DNA of 64,000 bases from Streptococcus canis (lineage in GTDB: Bacteria; Bacillota; Bacilli; Lactobacillales; Streptococcaceae), in contig NZ_LR134293.1 in assembly GCF_900636575.1 (NCBI RefSeq), positions 319,001 to 383,000 on the forward strand, read 5' to 3'. Made by a program: the position numbers and the translations under genes. The notes below the pieces were generated by a model. That model had not been told where the DNA came from and did not search any database. It saw nothing but the letters and a program-made list of their open reading frames with translations. Shown here piece by piece: positions 54,480 through 63,972 of this stretch. The number at the start of each line of letters is the position of its first letter. Within the stretch, counting starts at the first letter, position 1.

Positions 54480-55505
54480 CTAACAATCAAAACGAATAAG
54501 CTGCTGGTTTGCATCAACAAAGGCCTTCACTCCAAATGGCACAATAGCTCTTGGGGTAGCATGCCCAATAGAAATGTTATACAAAATAGGAATAGCAGTA
54601 TCAATAACCTCTAAAAGAATGTTTTGATAATCGTCATAGTAGATTTCGTCCATAGGTTTGCCGACCAGGACACCAGATATGACACTGAAAATGCCTGTTT
54701 CTTTTAAGGCTTCAAGCATGTGACGATAGAGAGTTGGATTTGGCTTTTCTTCACTTGTTTCAAGTAAAAGAATCTTGCCCTCCCAATCCGCCAAAGAAGG
54801 GAATAAGTCATATTGCTGGCACAGAGACACACTATCAGCATATCGTGACCCATCAAATATCTGATAGAGGGATTCTAGACAGCCCCCTAAGATCTCTCCG
54901 CTAAATTGAGCTGGACCTCGTAATAGTTTAAATCCCTGATTGGAGTGAGCCACTCGTTTGGTCCCCAAGGCTGCTTGGCTAAAATCTGTCCGCTCGTCAT
55001 ACCACACTTCACTTGGTTTAATGGCAGCAATACTTCCCGTCTCGATTAATTCCTTAAAATAGGCTAAGGAATAGGGTAACATCTCTTCTTCCAATTCACA
55101 AATATCTGCAAGAAAAGATTGACCGTAAAAAGTTTTAAGTCCTAGTTTGTGGAGCATGAGATGGTTCATGGTTGTGTCTGAAAAGCCAAGAAAGACCTTC
55201 TCTTGCATAACCTTTTCGAGTTGTTTGTCACTGAAAAGGAAAGGCAAAAGACGATGGGTATCATCCCCACCGATGGCACATAACACCATGTCAATGGTCG
55301 GATCTGCAAAAGCTTCCATAAGATCAGCAGCCCTAGCTTCCGGATGGCTCTTTAAATATTCCAACCCTTTTAAGGCATTTGGTAAAAAGACAGGATCAAG
55401 TTCCAAAGCCTTCAACCGTTTGATGCCCAAATCTAACTCATGCTTGACCATGTCCTCACCCAAAATACCACTTGATAAACTGACAATACCAACTTTTTGA
55501 ATCAT
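54480..55505 (-). CDS. LD-carboxypeptidase/MccF-like serine peptidase (S66)
   Basis: A 341-residue member of family S66, cytoplasmic serine peptidases that trim muramyl tetrapeptides (LdcA) or cleave microcin C-type compounds (MccF). Catalytic Ser in FLGFSDTT (about residue 112), the Glu in LLLETSEEKPNP and the His in SIGHATPRAIVP form the Ser-Glu-His triad. A GGDDTHR loop precedes the nucleophile. The inserted loop region and NPTLYRHMLEAL resemble MccF more than LdcA, but this does not settle the substrate. No signal peptide. Confidence 0.87.
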   Translation of the reverse strand: MIQKVGIVSLSSGILGEDMVKHELDLGIKRLKALELDPVFLPNALKGLEYLKSHPEARAADLMEAFADPTIDMVLCAIGGDDTHRLLPFLFSDKQLEKVMQEKVFLGFSDTTMNHLMLHKLGLKTFYGQSFLADICELEEEMLPYSLAYFKELIETGSIAAIKPSEVWYDERTDFSQAALGTKRVAHSNQGFKLLRGPAQFSGEILGGCLESLYQIFDGSRYADSVSLCQQYDLFPSLADWEGKILLLETSEEKPNPTLYRHMLEALKETGIFSVISGVLVGKPMDEIYYDDYQNILLEVIDTAIPILYNISIGHATPRAIVPFGVKAFVDANQQLIRFDC

Positions 55506-55610
55506 TAAAACCCTCCTTGTTCACAATAGATTGCTTCATTATAACACAAAAGCCCTTTACTGAAGATGAGCAGCCAAAATTTCTCACAAGTGGTGTTAGC
55601 AGTTATCCAA

Positions 55611-56162
55611 CTAATAGACCAAGTCCTGGTGGTCTAGCAAGGGAGCTCTTAAAACATTTTTAGCGACAACTTGAATCTCATAACCCCCTACCTCATCAGT
55701 TGGTTTTGACTGAGCTGTTACCTTCTTAACCTTGGTTTGAGCAAAGATTTTTCCTGATACCGTAAAATGAATCCGATTCTCTTCAGGTAAATAGAACTGC
55801 AACTGCCCATCAAACACATGGTTCTTTCCAGCTTGATAGCCTGCCGCCAAAATCTTTTTAATGCCCTTTTTCTCTCCTGTTTCTGATACCTGACAGTAAA
55901 AATAAATCTTCCCTGACTGTTGAGGCAATGACGCAGACAACGTCCGGTATTGTTTTCCATCTTTTTCCACTAATTGGCCTGATTTGAGTTGGGCTTGACC
56001 AGGCAACCCGTTCGTTTCTTTTGGGAAAATAATTGCTTGAGAAACTGAAAGAGCTGATGGCTGATGCTGGTCTGGGAAGACTGCTCTGCTATGCCACCAG
56101 AATAATAAAACCATTAAACCGAAAATCGCAAGAAAAAACCAGAGGAGCTGTCGTTTTGTCAT
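55611..56162 (-). CDS. Membrane-anchored hypothetical protein
   Basis: A 183-residue protein with a single N-terminal membrane helix (QLLWFFLAIFGLMVLLFWWH) and an extracellular beta-rich domain. That domain has repeated hydrophobic/polar alternation (KIYFYCQVSETGEKKG, NHVFDGQLQFYLPEENRIHF). No lipobox or LPXTG. I do not recognise the family; related exported proteins are common in streptococci. It is monocistronic by spacing. Role unknown. Confidence 0.65.
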   Translation of the reverse strand: MTKRQLLWFFLAIFGLMVLLFWWHSRAVFPDQHQPSALSVSQAIIFPKETNGLPGQAQLKSGQLVEKDGKQYRTLSASLPQQSGKIYFYCQVSETGEKKGIKKILAAGYQAGKNHVFDGQLQFYLPEENRIHFTVSGKIFAQTKVKKVTAQSKPTDEVGGYEIQVVAKNVLRAPLLDHQDLVY

Positions 56163-56334
56163 ATCAACCTCTTTTCTAGTCCCTAAGTTTGGACAAGCGA
56201 ATAGTTTTGTGGACTGTTATTTAACCCTAGTGTAACCGTTTTATAACTATTTCTCAAGTTCCATTTCTGGTAAGACTTCCTTTTGATTACTTGGCGGGTC
56301 ATTTATGTTACAATAAAGAAAAAGGAGACTTAAC

Positions 56335-56844
56335 ATGACAACTGACCATCAACTACGAGAAGTTTCTTATCAATTACTGGCTGAACGAGGGGTTTCTTTA
56401 GAAGCTATCGCAGAGCTAGTACTTTTTTTGCAAAATAATTACATCCCCAATTTGACCATGGCAGAATGTTTAGAGAGCGTTGAGGCGGTGCTTGAAAAAC
56501 GAGAAGTCCAAAACGCCATTATCACTGGGGTAGAATTGGATAGATTAGCTGAAGCCAACCAGCTGTCTGAGCCACTCCTTAGTATCTTAAAAACCGACCA
56601 AGGCCTGTATGGAATTGATGAAATCTTAGCCTTATCCATTGTTAACCTCTATGGTTCCATCGGCTTTACCAATTATGGGTATCTGGACAAGACAAAGCCA
56701 GGGATTGTTGATAAACTCAACCACAAAGACGGCAAGTCCTGCCATACCTTTTTAGATGACATTGTCAGCGCCATTGCTGCAGCAGCCGCCAGTCGTATTG
56801 CCCACAATGACCCCGCTAAAAGTGCTATTACCAACCAACAGTAA
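56335..56844 (+). CDS. pgpA: Phosphatidylglycerophosphatase A family protein
   Basis: A 169-residue protein of the PgpA/YutG family, which dephosphorylates phosphatidylglycerol-phosphate. The Gram-positive form differs from E. coli PgpA by an N-terminal helical region. The diagnostic acidic motif appears as DEILALSIVNLYGSIGFTNYG and KPGIVDKLNHKDGKSCHTFLDDI with conserved Asp residues for Mg2+. AAGGAG precedes the ATG by 8 nt. A strong terminator follows 15 bp after the stop. Membrane attachment is not evident, so activity is assigned by family only. Confidence 0.82.
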   Translation: MTTDHQLREVSYQLLAERGVSLEAIAELVLFLQNNYIPNLTMAECLESVEAVLEKREVQNAIITGVELDRLAEANQLSEPLLSILKTDQGLYGIDEILALSIVNLYGSIGFTNYGYLDKTKPGIVDKLNHKDGKSCHTFLDDIVSAIAAAAASRIAHNDPAKSAITNQQ

Positions 56845-56858
56845 ACACCATAACAATC

Positions 56859-56898
56859 AAAACCAGTCTAGAAATTGTATCCCTAGACTGGTTTTTTT
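56859..56898 (+). terminator. Terminator after pgpA
   Basis: A perfect 13-bp stem, AACCAGTCTAG and complement with flanking A/T, 11-nt loop and a T7 run. Confidence 0.9.
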
Positions 56899-57018
56899 AC
56901 TCCTGTCAATGACTGCTAGTTTTAATGAGAGAAGGGTCAGCTCCATACGGAACCCACATCATATCGCCATCTCGTTTTCTCTAAGTACTTTTTAGCTTTT
57001 AAGAACTGAGGGGTGGGG

Positions 57019-57216
57019 CTAGTTCCTTCTCATCTCTTCAATAAGATAGGGATATAATTGGTAAGCTAGACAACTCAGTCTATCTCCAGCTTCAACCCCT
57101 TTAGCTGCCTAAATCAACTTTTCCTTAAAAGGCTGACTTACGTTAAGCTCTTTGTCATTATATAAAGATTGAAAGCAACCCATAAATTCTGCCCTCTTTT
57201 GCTGTCTTCTAAACAT
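57019..57216 (-). pseudogene. Decayed small gene with an in-frame amber codon (immunity-like)
   Basis: A 66-codon frame from an ATG at 57216: MFRRQQKRAEFMGCFQSLYN, DKELNVSQPFKEKLI, TAG (codon 36, 57111-57109), AAKGVEAGDRLSCLAYQLYP, YLIEEMRRN. The all-helical, short, charged pattern resembles bacteriocin-immunity proteins of streptococci, but that is impression only. A GG-rich ribosome-binding site (GAAGGTGG) precedes the ATG. Confidence 0.45.
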
Positions 57217-57333
57217 TTCATAAACCACCTTCTATTTCATAGTCCCAATACCTATGCTTTATTGCTGAATAAATTAATAGTAACAAAAGAAAAGCTCTTG
57301 TGCAATCAAAGTAAGAGACTGATTGACCTGTAA

Positions 57334-57364
57334 AAACCGCAAGGATTCACTGGTCTTGCGGTTT
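57334..57364 (-). terminator. Terminator of the pflD-talC-gldA unit
   Basis: AAACCGCAAG (57334-57343) pairs perfectly with CTTGCGGTTT (57355-57364), 11-nt loop, TTTTTA following on the minus strand, 52 bp after the gldA stop. Confidence 0.85.
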
Positions 57365-57415
57365 GTTTGATGATTAGAAAAATCTAGTTATCAATAGTTT
57401 TTAACCAACACGTCC

Positions 57416-58504
57416 CTATCGACTAGTGACATAGGCATCAACAGCAACCAAGGCTGCAGCCACATCTTCTGGACTGATAACAAATGGCATCTGGTGAATG
57501 GTTTCGCCTGCCATTGTGGCTTGGCGGCCAACTTTTAAGAAATCATCTGGACTAGCCGTGTCTAAATGCATTTCTTTGAGGGTTGTTGGCATGCCAATAG
57601 CTTGGTAAAAGTCAATGTAGCGGTCAATTTCTTCGCGCGAACGATTTTCCAAGAAGAGTTGCGTCAACGTGCCATAGGCGACTTTTTCACCATGAGTAAG
57701 GTGATGAATATCACCTGTCAACGCTGTAAAGCCATTGTGAATGGCGTGTGCAGCAGCCAGACCCGCACTTTCAAAACCAAGCCCACTAAGGAGTGTATTG
57801 GCTTCAATGACATTTTCCAAGGCTGGGGTCACGACTTGTCTGTCACAACTAGCCATCGCTTTTAGGCCATCTGCAAACAAGGTTCGTTCACAGGCTTGCG
57901 CAATAGCAACTCCTGCCAGCGTTTGATTGCCACCTGCCATGGTGTCTCCATTTTTTTGCATAACAGCACGTGCTTCTACCCATGTTGCTAACCCATCTGC
58001 AATCCCTGATGCCAATAACCGTTTTGGTGCCTGACAAATCACTTGTGTATCAACCAAAATAAGATCTGGATTCTTTGAATAGAAAATGTATTTTTCAAAG
58101 GCTCCTTCATCGGTGTAAATAACCGATAAGGCTGAGGTTGGGGCATCTGTTGAGGCAATGGTTGGGGCAATAATCACTGGAACAGTCAACACATCTGCAA
58201 TAGCTTTAGCACTATCAATAGTTTTACCGCCACCAAGACCGATGATGACATTGCTACCATTGTCCTTGGCAATAGCAACCACACGGTTGATTTCATTATC
58301 AGAGGCTTCCCCATTAAAGGCTACGTGAACAGGGGTCATGCCCTTATCTTTCAAATAAGTTTCAAATGTTTTTCCGACGATACCATAAACCACGTCATCA
58401 CAAAGTAAAATGGGGTTATCCCCTAGTTGTTTCAGGATTTCTGCATTGGTAAACAAGGCATTTTTACCTTGAATGTAACGAGATGGACTTGCAAATACTT
58501 TCAT
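57416..58504 (-). CDS. gldA: Glycerol dehydrogenase GldA
   Basis: A 362-residue zinc-dependent, NAD-linked iron-alcohol-dehydrogenase-type enzyme that interconverts glycerol and dihydroxyacetone. NAD loop VIIGLGGGKTIDSAKA, substrate pocket STDAPTSALSVIY, metal ligands in SGIADGLATWVEA (Asp), AAHAIHNG (His) and HLTHGEKVAYG (His). All key residues are intact. It is the last gene of the glycyl-radical-enzyme/aldolase/dehydrogenase unit; with the aldolase it could draw off dihydroxyacetone. Confidence 0.93.
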   Translation of the reverse strand: MKVFASPSRYIQGKNALFTNAEILKQLGDNPILLCDDVVYGIVGKTFETYLKDKGMTPVHVAFNGEASDNEINRVVAIAKDNGSNVIIGLGGGKTIDSAKAIADVLTVPVIIAPTIASTDAPTSALSVIYTDEGAFEKYIFYSKNPDLILVDTQVICQAPKRLLASGIADGLATWVEARAVMQKNGDTMAGGNQTLAGVAIAQACERTLFADGLKAMASCDRQVVTPALENVIEANTLLSGLGFESAGLAAAHAIHNGFTALTGDIHHLTHGEKVAYGTLTQLFLENRSREEIDRYIDFYQAIGMPTTLKEMHLDTASPDDFLKVGRQATMAGETIHQMPFVISPEDVAAALVAVDAYVTSR

Positions 58505-58545
58505 CGTTGAACTCCTTTATCTGTGATTAATACTGACGATATTCC

Positions 58546-59214
58546 TTAAATGCTCTTGCGGTGATGAATGGCTTCCCAATCCTTGCCAAAATCATCAACC
58601 GCTTTTTGAATAGACGGCATAGCAAATCCTGCTTCAAACACATCTGGCCCAGCAGTGATGGCTTGTGCTCCCAAGGCAAAGGATTTATTGATCTGAGCCA
58701 CATTTTTAAAGCTTGCTGCTAATAGTTTACTGTCAGAACACTCACGGTCAATAGCTTCTGCCAATTGCCCAATCACGGCCTCTGGATCAATGTTAAGATT
58801 TTCCATACGATTGTAGTAAGGGGCTAAATAATCAGCACCAGCTTCAATGGCTAATAAACCTTGGAAAGTCGTATAAATAGCTGTCGCTGTAATATGATAG
58901 CCTTCAGCTTTCAAGGTTTTGATGGCCGCAAGCCCCTCTGTGGTGACAGGTACTTTGACATAAATATTATCCCCACATTGTTTACGAATTTCAGCAGCAT
59001 CTTTTAAGATGCCTTTGTAATCTTGAGCAATCACTTGAACATGAATAGAAGCCTGATCACCGATAATGGCACGAACTTCTCGAATCCGTTCAAAGAAATC
59101 AATGTCACCTTCTTTTTTGGCAATAGAAGGGTTTGAGGTCACACCTGCAAGAGGCAAAATGTGATTCCATTTTTTAATGGCATCTAAATCTAAAGTGTCT
59201 AACATATATTCCAT
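58546..59214 (-). CDS. talC: Transaldolase-like fructose-6-phosphate aldolase (TalC/MipB)
   Basis: A 222-residue small-type transaldolase/F6P aldolase. It begins [16 protein letters not shown] with the substrate loop [13 protein letters not shown], the Schiff-base Lys in [16 protein letters not shown] and the ATAIYT motif. FSA enzymes split fructose-6-phosphate into dihydroxyacetone and glyceraldehyde-3-phosphate; short transaldolases share the fold, so activity is not certain. It lies 41 bp before gldA and 14 bp after the glycyl radical enzyme, consistent with a route producing dihydroxyacetone for GldA. Confidence 0.9.
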   Translation of the reverse strand: MEYMLDTLDLDAIKKWNHILPLAGVTSNPSIAKKEGDIDFFERIREVRAIIGDQASIHVQVIAQDYKGILKDAAEIRKQCGDNIYVKVPVTTEGLAAIKTLKAEGYHITATAIYTTFQGLLAIEAGADYLAPYYNRMENLNIDPEAVIGQLAEAIDRECSDSKLLAASFKNVAQINKSFALGAQAITAGPDVFEAGFAMPSIQKAVDDFGKDWEAIHHRKSI

Positions 59215-59228
59215 AAATATTCTTCTTT

Positions 59229-61646
59229 CTAAAGTGTGTGTTCCGTACGTTCAATAATGTCATCCTGGGTTGCTTTTGATAGAACATTGAAGAAAGCAGA
59301 ATACCCAGCAACACGAACAATAAGGTCACGGTGTTTTTCCGGATGCTTTTGGGCATCAATCAAGGTCTCACGCGATACCACATTGTATTGAATATGGTAA
59401 CCGTGGAGACGATTGAAGAAGGTGCGGAGCAAGGCCATTAATTTCAGTTTGTCCTCTTCTTTGGCCAGGGTTTGTGGGTTAACTTTTTGGTTCAAGAGAA
59501 CACCTCCCACAATCTCATCAGTTGGTAATTTAGCAACAGATTTAAGGACAGATGTTGGGCCTTTTTTGTCCATGCTGTGTTCTGGTGAACAACCTTCTGC
59601 TAGTGGTGTGCCTGCATGGCGACCGTCTGGTGTCGCCAAGGTTCCTTTTCCTTGTCCGACATTGGCTGAGATTGATGAGGTCCCAGAATAGCGGATACCT
59701 CCGATTGGGCCACGGCCATAACGGGTATTTGGGTATTTGGCAATTTCATCAATGTAGGTATCGTAGGCTTCTACCACGAGACTATCTGCGTAGTCATCAT
59801 CGTTACCATATTTTGGTGCGTCATTGATTAGCATTTGGCGGATTTCTTCTCCGCGTTCTCCAGCAAAGTCACTTTCAAGGGCCTGCCAGAGTTCCTCTGG
59901 GGTCAAGCGACCTTCTTCAAACACTAATTTTTTCAGCGCTGCTAAGGAATCAGATAGGTTGGCAATCCCGACTTGAAGGCCTGAGATGTAGTCGTAAACA
60001 GCTCCGCCTTCTTTTAAGGTCTTGCCCCTGCCGATACAATCATCTGTCAAGGCTGAGCACAAAATATCTGGCACTTCACGCTCGAGACCTAGGTCAATGG
60101 CATTCTCAACAATGACGCTCATGCGAGTAATTTCGCGCAGGGTGGCATCCCATGCTGCTTTTAATTCTTCATAAGATGTCATGTCCTTGAAATGACCGTG
60201 TCCTGTTGCAAAGCGCTTCCCTGATGCTGGGTCAATCCCGTCATTCATGGTAATCAGCAAGATTTTAGGGAAGTTGATGTAACTCATACCAGTGCAACGG
60301 TAGCCCCATTTCCCTGGAACTGCTGTTTCCACACAACCAATGGCTGAGTAATCGTAAGCATCTTCTTCTGAGACACCTTTTTTGATGAAGGATGGAATGA
60401 TGATTTCATCGTTGTTCATGGCTGGCATGCCAAAACCAAGTTTCATGACCTCGATGCACTCGTTCATAAAGGTATTGTCTAGGCCTTTATGATAGCGAAC
60501 AGTCAAGTTAGGTTGTGGTAATTTGGTTTGAGCCACACTCCGCAGGACAAGGTATGACAGTGGGTTGACCGCATCTTTTTTATCTCGTGTTTGACCACCA
60601 ATAGTCACGTTTTGGTAAAGTGGACTACCTGCTGATGAGAAGGTGTGGGCTTGGCTCCGCACTTTGTTAATGGTCAAGGTCTTAATCCAGAGGTTGGTCA
60701 ACCGTTCAACGATTGAGGTTTCTGTTTCACGGCCAGCCTCCAAATCAGCTTTGACATAAGGATACATGTACTGGTCAAAACGGCCATAAGAGAGGGAATG
60801 CCCATTTGATTCAATTTGCAAGATACACTGAATAAACCAGACGGATTGCACAGCTTCTGCAAACGTTTCTGCTGGTTCATAAGGCACTTTGTCACAAATG
60901 CGCGCGATGTCTAACAATTCTGCTCGACGTTCTGGCTTAGCCGTCTCTGCTAATTCTCTAGCCAATTGGGCATAGCGTTTGGCATAAGTTTTGACTGCAT
61001 CAATGACAATAAAGACAGCATCGTAAAAATGGTATTTGTCAATATTTTCAGGAATAGTCAAATCAAGTGCAGCTTTGGCAGCTCGTGCCCGTTCTTCAAA
61101 TCCCTTCAAGCCGTGTTCCAACACTTTTTGGTAATTGACAGCTAAATGGGCATCTCCCGAATTCATCTTGCCTTCCATGCCAAAGAAACCTGTTTCCATA
61201 TACACTTGAACTTCTTCTGGAAGCAAGACTCCGCAGCGAGCACGGAGGTTATTGTTTTCCCAGAATGGGGCAATATCTCGCAGCTGTTGCTTGGTTTCTT
61301 CGGTAATGTAAAACACATCTCCATCTCGTTTTTCAAAAAGATCAAGTTCATTGAGGACAAATTCCAAAGTGTATTCTGGGAAAATCGGCGCATCTTTATT
61401 TGAAGAGGCCTGATTACCAGCAATGAGGCTTTCGTCTTCAATATAAATGGTCATGTTTTCCAAAATATTTTGCAACATGTAAGCCCGTTTCAGGTTGGCT
61501 GGTTTGTTTTGATGTTTTTGATAGGCTTCTGTTGCCAAAATGGCACGCTCAGCATCAATGTAAGGTTTCTTTTCTAACACTGCCTCGCGGTACTGGTTCA
61601 TTCTATCTGTTAAGTTGCCAAAATAAGGGGTCTTTACGTCAGTCAT
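59229..61646 (-). CDS. pflD: Glycyl radical enzyme, PflD-type (probable dehydratase class)
   Basis: An 805-residue glycyl radical enzyme. The C-terminal radical site is RVAGYSAFF (Gly781), and the catalytic loop [10 protein letters not shown] holds a single active Cys438. True pyruvate formate-lyases carry two adjacent cysteines here, so the annotation pyruvate formate-lyase 2 is doubtful. GCVE is typical of glycerol/diol dehydratases, choline TMA-lyase and related lyases. It needs an activating radical-SAM enzyme, which is not in the window. A promoter region with direct repeats separates it from the PTS genes upstream. The substrate is unknown; the gldA/talC partners point to C3 or polyol metabolism. 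Confidence 0.9.
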   Translation of the reverse strand: MTDVKTPYFGNLTDRMNQYREAVLEKKPYIDAERAILATEAYQKHQNKPANLKRAYMLQNILENMTIYIEDESLIAGNQASSNKDAPIFPEYTLEFVLNELDLFEKRDGDVFYITEETKQQLRDIAPFWENNNLRARCGVLLPEEVQVYMETGFFGMEGKMNSGDAHLAVNYQKVLEHGLKGFEERARAAKAALDLTIPENIDKYHFYDAVFIVIDAVKTYAKRYAQLARELAETAKPERRAELLDIARICDKVPYEPAETFAEAVQSVWFIQCILQIESNGHSLSYGRFDQYMYPYVKADLEAGRETETSIVERLTNLWIKTLTINKVRSQAHTFSSAGSPLYQNVTIGGQTRDKKDAVNPLSYLVLRSVAQTKLPQPNLTVRYHKGLDNTFMNECIEVMKLGFGMPAMNNDEIIIPSFIKKGVSEEDAYDYSAIGCVETAVPGKWGYRCTGMSYINFPKILLITMNDGIDPASGKRFATGHGHFKDMTSYEELKAAWDATLREITRMSVIVENAIDLGLEREVPDILCSALTDDCIGRGKTLKEGGAVYDYISGLQVGIANLSDSLAALKKLVFEEGRLTPEELWQALESDFAGERGEEIRQMLINDAPKYGNDDDYADSLVVEAYDTYIDEIAKYPNTRYGRGPIGGIRYSGTSSISANVGQGKGTLATPDGRHAGTPLAEGCSPEHSMDKKGPTSVLKSVAKLPTDEIVGGVLLNQKVNPQTLAKEEDKLKLMALLRTFFNRLHGYHIQYNVVSRETLIDAQKHPEKHRDLIVRVAGYSAFFNVLSKATQDDIIERTEHTL

Positions 61647-61657
61647 TTTTTCTCCTT

Positions 61658-61692
61658 TGTTTCTTTCGTAAAAATAAATGTTTCTTTCGTAA
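61658..61692 (-). promoter_or_regulatory. Paired 14-bp direct repeats before pflD
   Basis: TGTTTCTTTCGTAA occurs exactly twice, at 61658-61671 and 61679-61692, 21 bp (two helical turns) apart, ending 12 nt before the pflD start codon. Same-face spacing suggests a dimeric or tandem regulator. Confidence 0.6.
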
Positions 61693-61802
61693 TTATTTTA
61701 CCATATTCAGACCTTTTTTTAACACTGTCATATCAAATAATAATAAGCAAGTTTAATTTGCACAATAGTGCATATCTATAGTTGAAACACTTGATCTTTT
61801 TC

Positions 61803-61832
61803 CTAAAAAACCACCTCATCAGCTGAGATGGT
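61803..61832 (-). terminator. Terminator between PTS IIC and pflD
   Basis: On the minus strand ACCATCTCA-GCTGA-TGAGGTGGT followed by TTTTT. It closes the PTS transcript 87 bp after its last gene, so pflD depends on its own promoter or on read-through. Confidence 0.75.
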
Positions 61833-61918
61833 CTTAAAGAAATCAAGGGTAAATAGAGTCTAAAAAGCAGTGTAACAAGGGCTTCCAAGAGGGAAATGAG
61901 GTCATAAACACGGGATAA

Positions 61919-63223
61919 CTATGCGTTTTCAGCTGCCGCTTCGTTTTGGCAAGCGATTCTATCTTGGATCTTAAAGAATGGGAAATAAACTAAAGTAGAC
62001 ATGACAAGCACAAGGATTTGTACAAAAGCACCTTGCCAACCGCCAACCATGAACCCTGAAATAATGGCTGGTGTTGACCACGGAAGGGTTACTCCTGCAA
62101 AAGGCTGCATGAAACCAATAGCAATGGAGCCATAAACCATAAGAGCTGCCAAAACAGGAACCAGAATAAACGGCAGGAACATGACGGGATTCATCACAAT
62201 TGGAAAGCCAAAGACGACAGGTTCATTAACATTGAAGAGGGCTGGAAAGGCTGCAACCTTGCCCAAAGCCTTGTATTGTTTGGACTTGGCCGCAAAAACC
62301 ATGGCTACCACCAAACCAAAGGTAATTCCTGAACCAGAGAGAATCAAGAAAGAGTCTAAAAATTGTTGGGTCACAATATGGGCACCCTTGTCCAAAGACA
62401 GATTACCTGCTGCTAACAAGGCCTTATTGGCATCTAAATTTGATAAGAGAAGAGCTGTTACAATCCCATTGACCACGGATTGTCCATGCACCCCAAACCA
62501 CCAAAGGAAAGAAATAAAGAAGGCAATGCCTAATGCACCATAAAGAGAGCCTGTCAATCCTTGCAGCGGCACTTGAATGACCCCATAAATCATTTCAATA
62601 AAAGTTCCGCCACCTGTCACTGACTTGGCAATAAGGTAAACAATCATTGACAAGGTAAAGATCACAAAGGCTGGAATCATGGCTTCAAATTGTTTGGCAA
62701 TGGCTTGTGGCACTTGTTCTGGCATTTTGATAACAATGTGGCGACGGATAAATGCTGTATAGATAGCACCTACCGTTAGACCAATTAAAATAGCACCAAT
62801 AATCCCTTGACCACCAAACCAAGCCTTGCTGATAGCATCACCGATAGCTTCGCCTTCTGCTGGAACATAAGATGATCTCAACAAAATAAAGAAGGCTGAC
62901 AAGGATAAAACACCTGAAGGGAGAGGTTCAACACCTGAATTTTTAGCATAAGAATAGCCAATCGCAAAGCAGGAAATCAAGCCCATAATAGCAAAAGTAC
63001 CTTGGTAAACTTGCATAAAGGGTTCTGTCCAGTCGGCACCAAACACACCTGCAATAGCATCATTGACCCCCTGAAAAGGAATCTGACCGGCAATAAGGAA
63101 CAGACTTCCTACAACGGTCAAAGGTAAAATGGCTAACATGCCGTCTTTGAGGGCAATGATACCACGCATGTTAACAAATTTCATAATCGGCATGATGATT
63201 TTTTGCATATTCCTATTTGCCAT
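61919..63223 (-). CDS. PTS lactose/cellobiose-family permease, IIC component
   Basis: A 434-residue membrane permease of the lactose/cellobiose PTS family. About ten hydrophobic segments; MIYGVIQVPLQGLTGSLYGA, WWFGVHGQSVVNGIV (the conserved WFGIHG-type motif) and NVNEPVVFGFPIVMNP mark the substrate-binding core. It follows IIB and IIA on the same strand. The natural sugar is unknown; in related streptococci this gene set is annotated cellobiose-specific. C-terminal tail rich in Ala/Glu (CQNEAAAENA). Confidence 0.92.
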   Translation of the reverse strand: MANRNMQKIIMPIMKFVNMRGIIALKDGMLAILPLTVVGSLFLIAGQIPFQGVNDAIAGVFGADWTEPFMQVYQGTFAIMGLISCFAIGYSYAKNSGVEPLPSGVLSLSAFFILLRSSYVPAEGEAIGDAISKAWFGGQGIIGAILIGLTVGAIYTAFIRRHIVIKMPEQVPQAIAKQFEAMIPAFVIFTLSMIVYLIAKSVTGGGTFIEMIYGVIQVPLQGLTGSLYGALGIAFFISFLWWFGVHGQSVVNGIVTALLLSNLDANKALLAAGNLSLDKGAHIVTQQFLDSFLILSGSGITFGLVVAMVFAAKSKQYKALGKVAAFPALFNVNEPVVFGFPIVMNPVMFLPFILVPVLAALMVYGSIAIGFMQPFAGVTLPWSTPAIISGFMVGGWQGAFVQILVLVMSTLVYFPFFKIQDRIACQNEAAAENA

Positions 63224-63232
63224 GATTATCTC

Positions 63233-63541
63233 CTATTCTTTAACAAGGCTAAGGGCTAGGTCAAGCACCTTGTTGCCGTCTAACATTCCATAATCAGCCA
63301 TGGGAATGACTGCAATGGGGATGCCATTGTCTTTACAGATAGTTTCTGATTTATCCAGAGTATAGGCAACCTGTGGGCCTAAAAGTGCTACATCAATGAC
63401 AGGTGCATATTCTGCCAATTTCCCTTGGGCATAGGCATCAATCTGACAGTCAATTCCCTTTTTTTCAGCAGCTACTTTCATATTATTCACCAACATGCCT
63501 GTTGAAAACCCTGCTGCACAAAACAATCCAATCTTAATCAT
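63233..63541 (-). CDS. PTS lactose/cellobiose-family IIB component
   Basis: A 102-residue cytoplasmic phosphocarrier. The phospho-cysteine is in the N-terminal loop IGLFCAAGFSTGMLV (Cys8), the family fold continues through VALLGPQVAYTLDK, and a GNKVLDLALSLVKE end is typical. It hands phosphate from IIA to the sugar at IIC. Ten base pairs separate it from IIC. Confidence 0.92.
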   Translation of the reverse strand: MIKIGLFCAAGFSTGMLVNNMKVAAEKKGIDCQIDAYAQGKLAEYAPVIDVALLGPQVAYTLDKSETICKDNGIPIAVIPMADYGMLDGNKVLDLALSLVKE

Positions 63542-63568
63542 GTCAATCTCCTTTTTAGTAATAACATC

Positions 63569-63889
63569 TTATTTAGTTGCCAATTCTTTACGAAGGTCAA
63601 TAATCTCCTTGATGAGATTAATTTCTGTAATGGTCGTCATCAAGTGATCCTGTGAATGAACAAAAAGAGCAGTAATTTCTGACTTATTACCACTAGCTTC
63701 TTGGGCAAGAAACTGGGTCTGTAAATTGTGGGCTTCCAACAAGGCATCATCTGCTAATGCCATCTCTTTTTCACTCGTATCATAGTCTTCAGCCTTGGCA
63801 AATTTCAAGGCCTGATAAATATGCTGCTTAGCATCGCCTGCATTTAGAATCAAACCCATAATGATCTGGTCTGGTACAATCAGTTCCAT
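63569..63889 (-). CDS. PTS lactose/cellobiose-family IIA component
   Basis: A 106-residue trimeric helical phosphocarrier. The phospho-His lies in ALFVHSQDHLMTT, and NAGDAKQHIYQALKFAK near the N-terminus is typical of LacF/CelC proteins. The start MELIVPDQ at 63889 is chosen because AAGGAGATACCA precedes it; the upstream codons include this site. First gene of the PTS operon, with a perfect cre about 70 bp upstream. Confidence 0.92.
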   Translation of the reverse strand: MELIVPDQIIMGLILNAGDAKQHIYQALKFAKAEDYDTSEKEMALADDALLEAHNLQTQFLAQEASGNKSEITALFVHSQDHLMTTITEINLIKEIIDLRKELATK

Positions 63890-63958
63890 TGGTATCTCCT
63901 TTTCCTCATGTGATGTCATGGCAATAACTTTTTTCTTCGAAGATGGTTTTATTGCGTT

Positions 63959-63972
63959 TGTAATCGTTTACA
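63959..63972. promoter_or_regulatory. Perfect cre (CcpA) site upstream of the PTS operon
   Basis: TGTAATCGTTTACA matches the TGWAANCGNTNNCA consensus at every position. It lies about 70 bp before the IIA start, close to where its promoter should be, implying carbon catabolite repression of the PTS operon. The associated promoter lies at the window edge. Confidence 0.7.
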
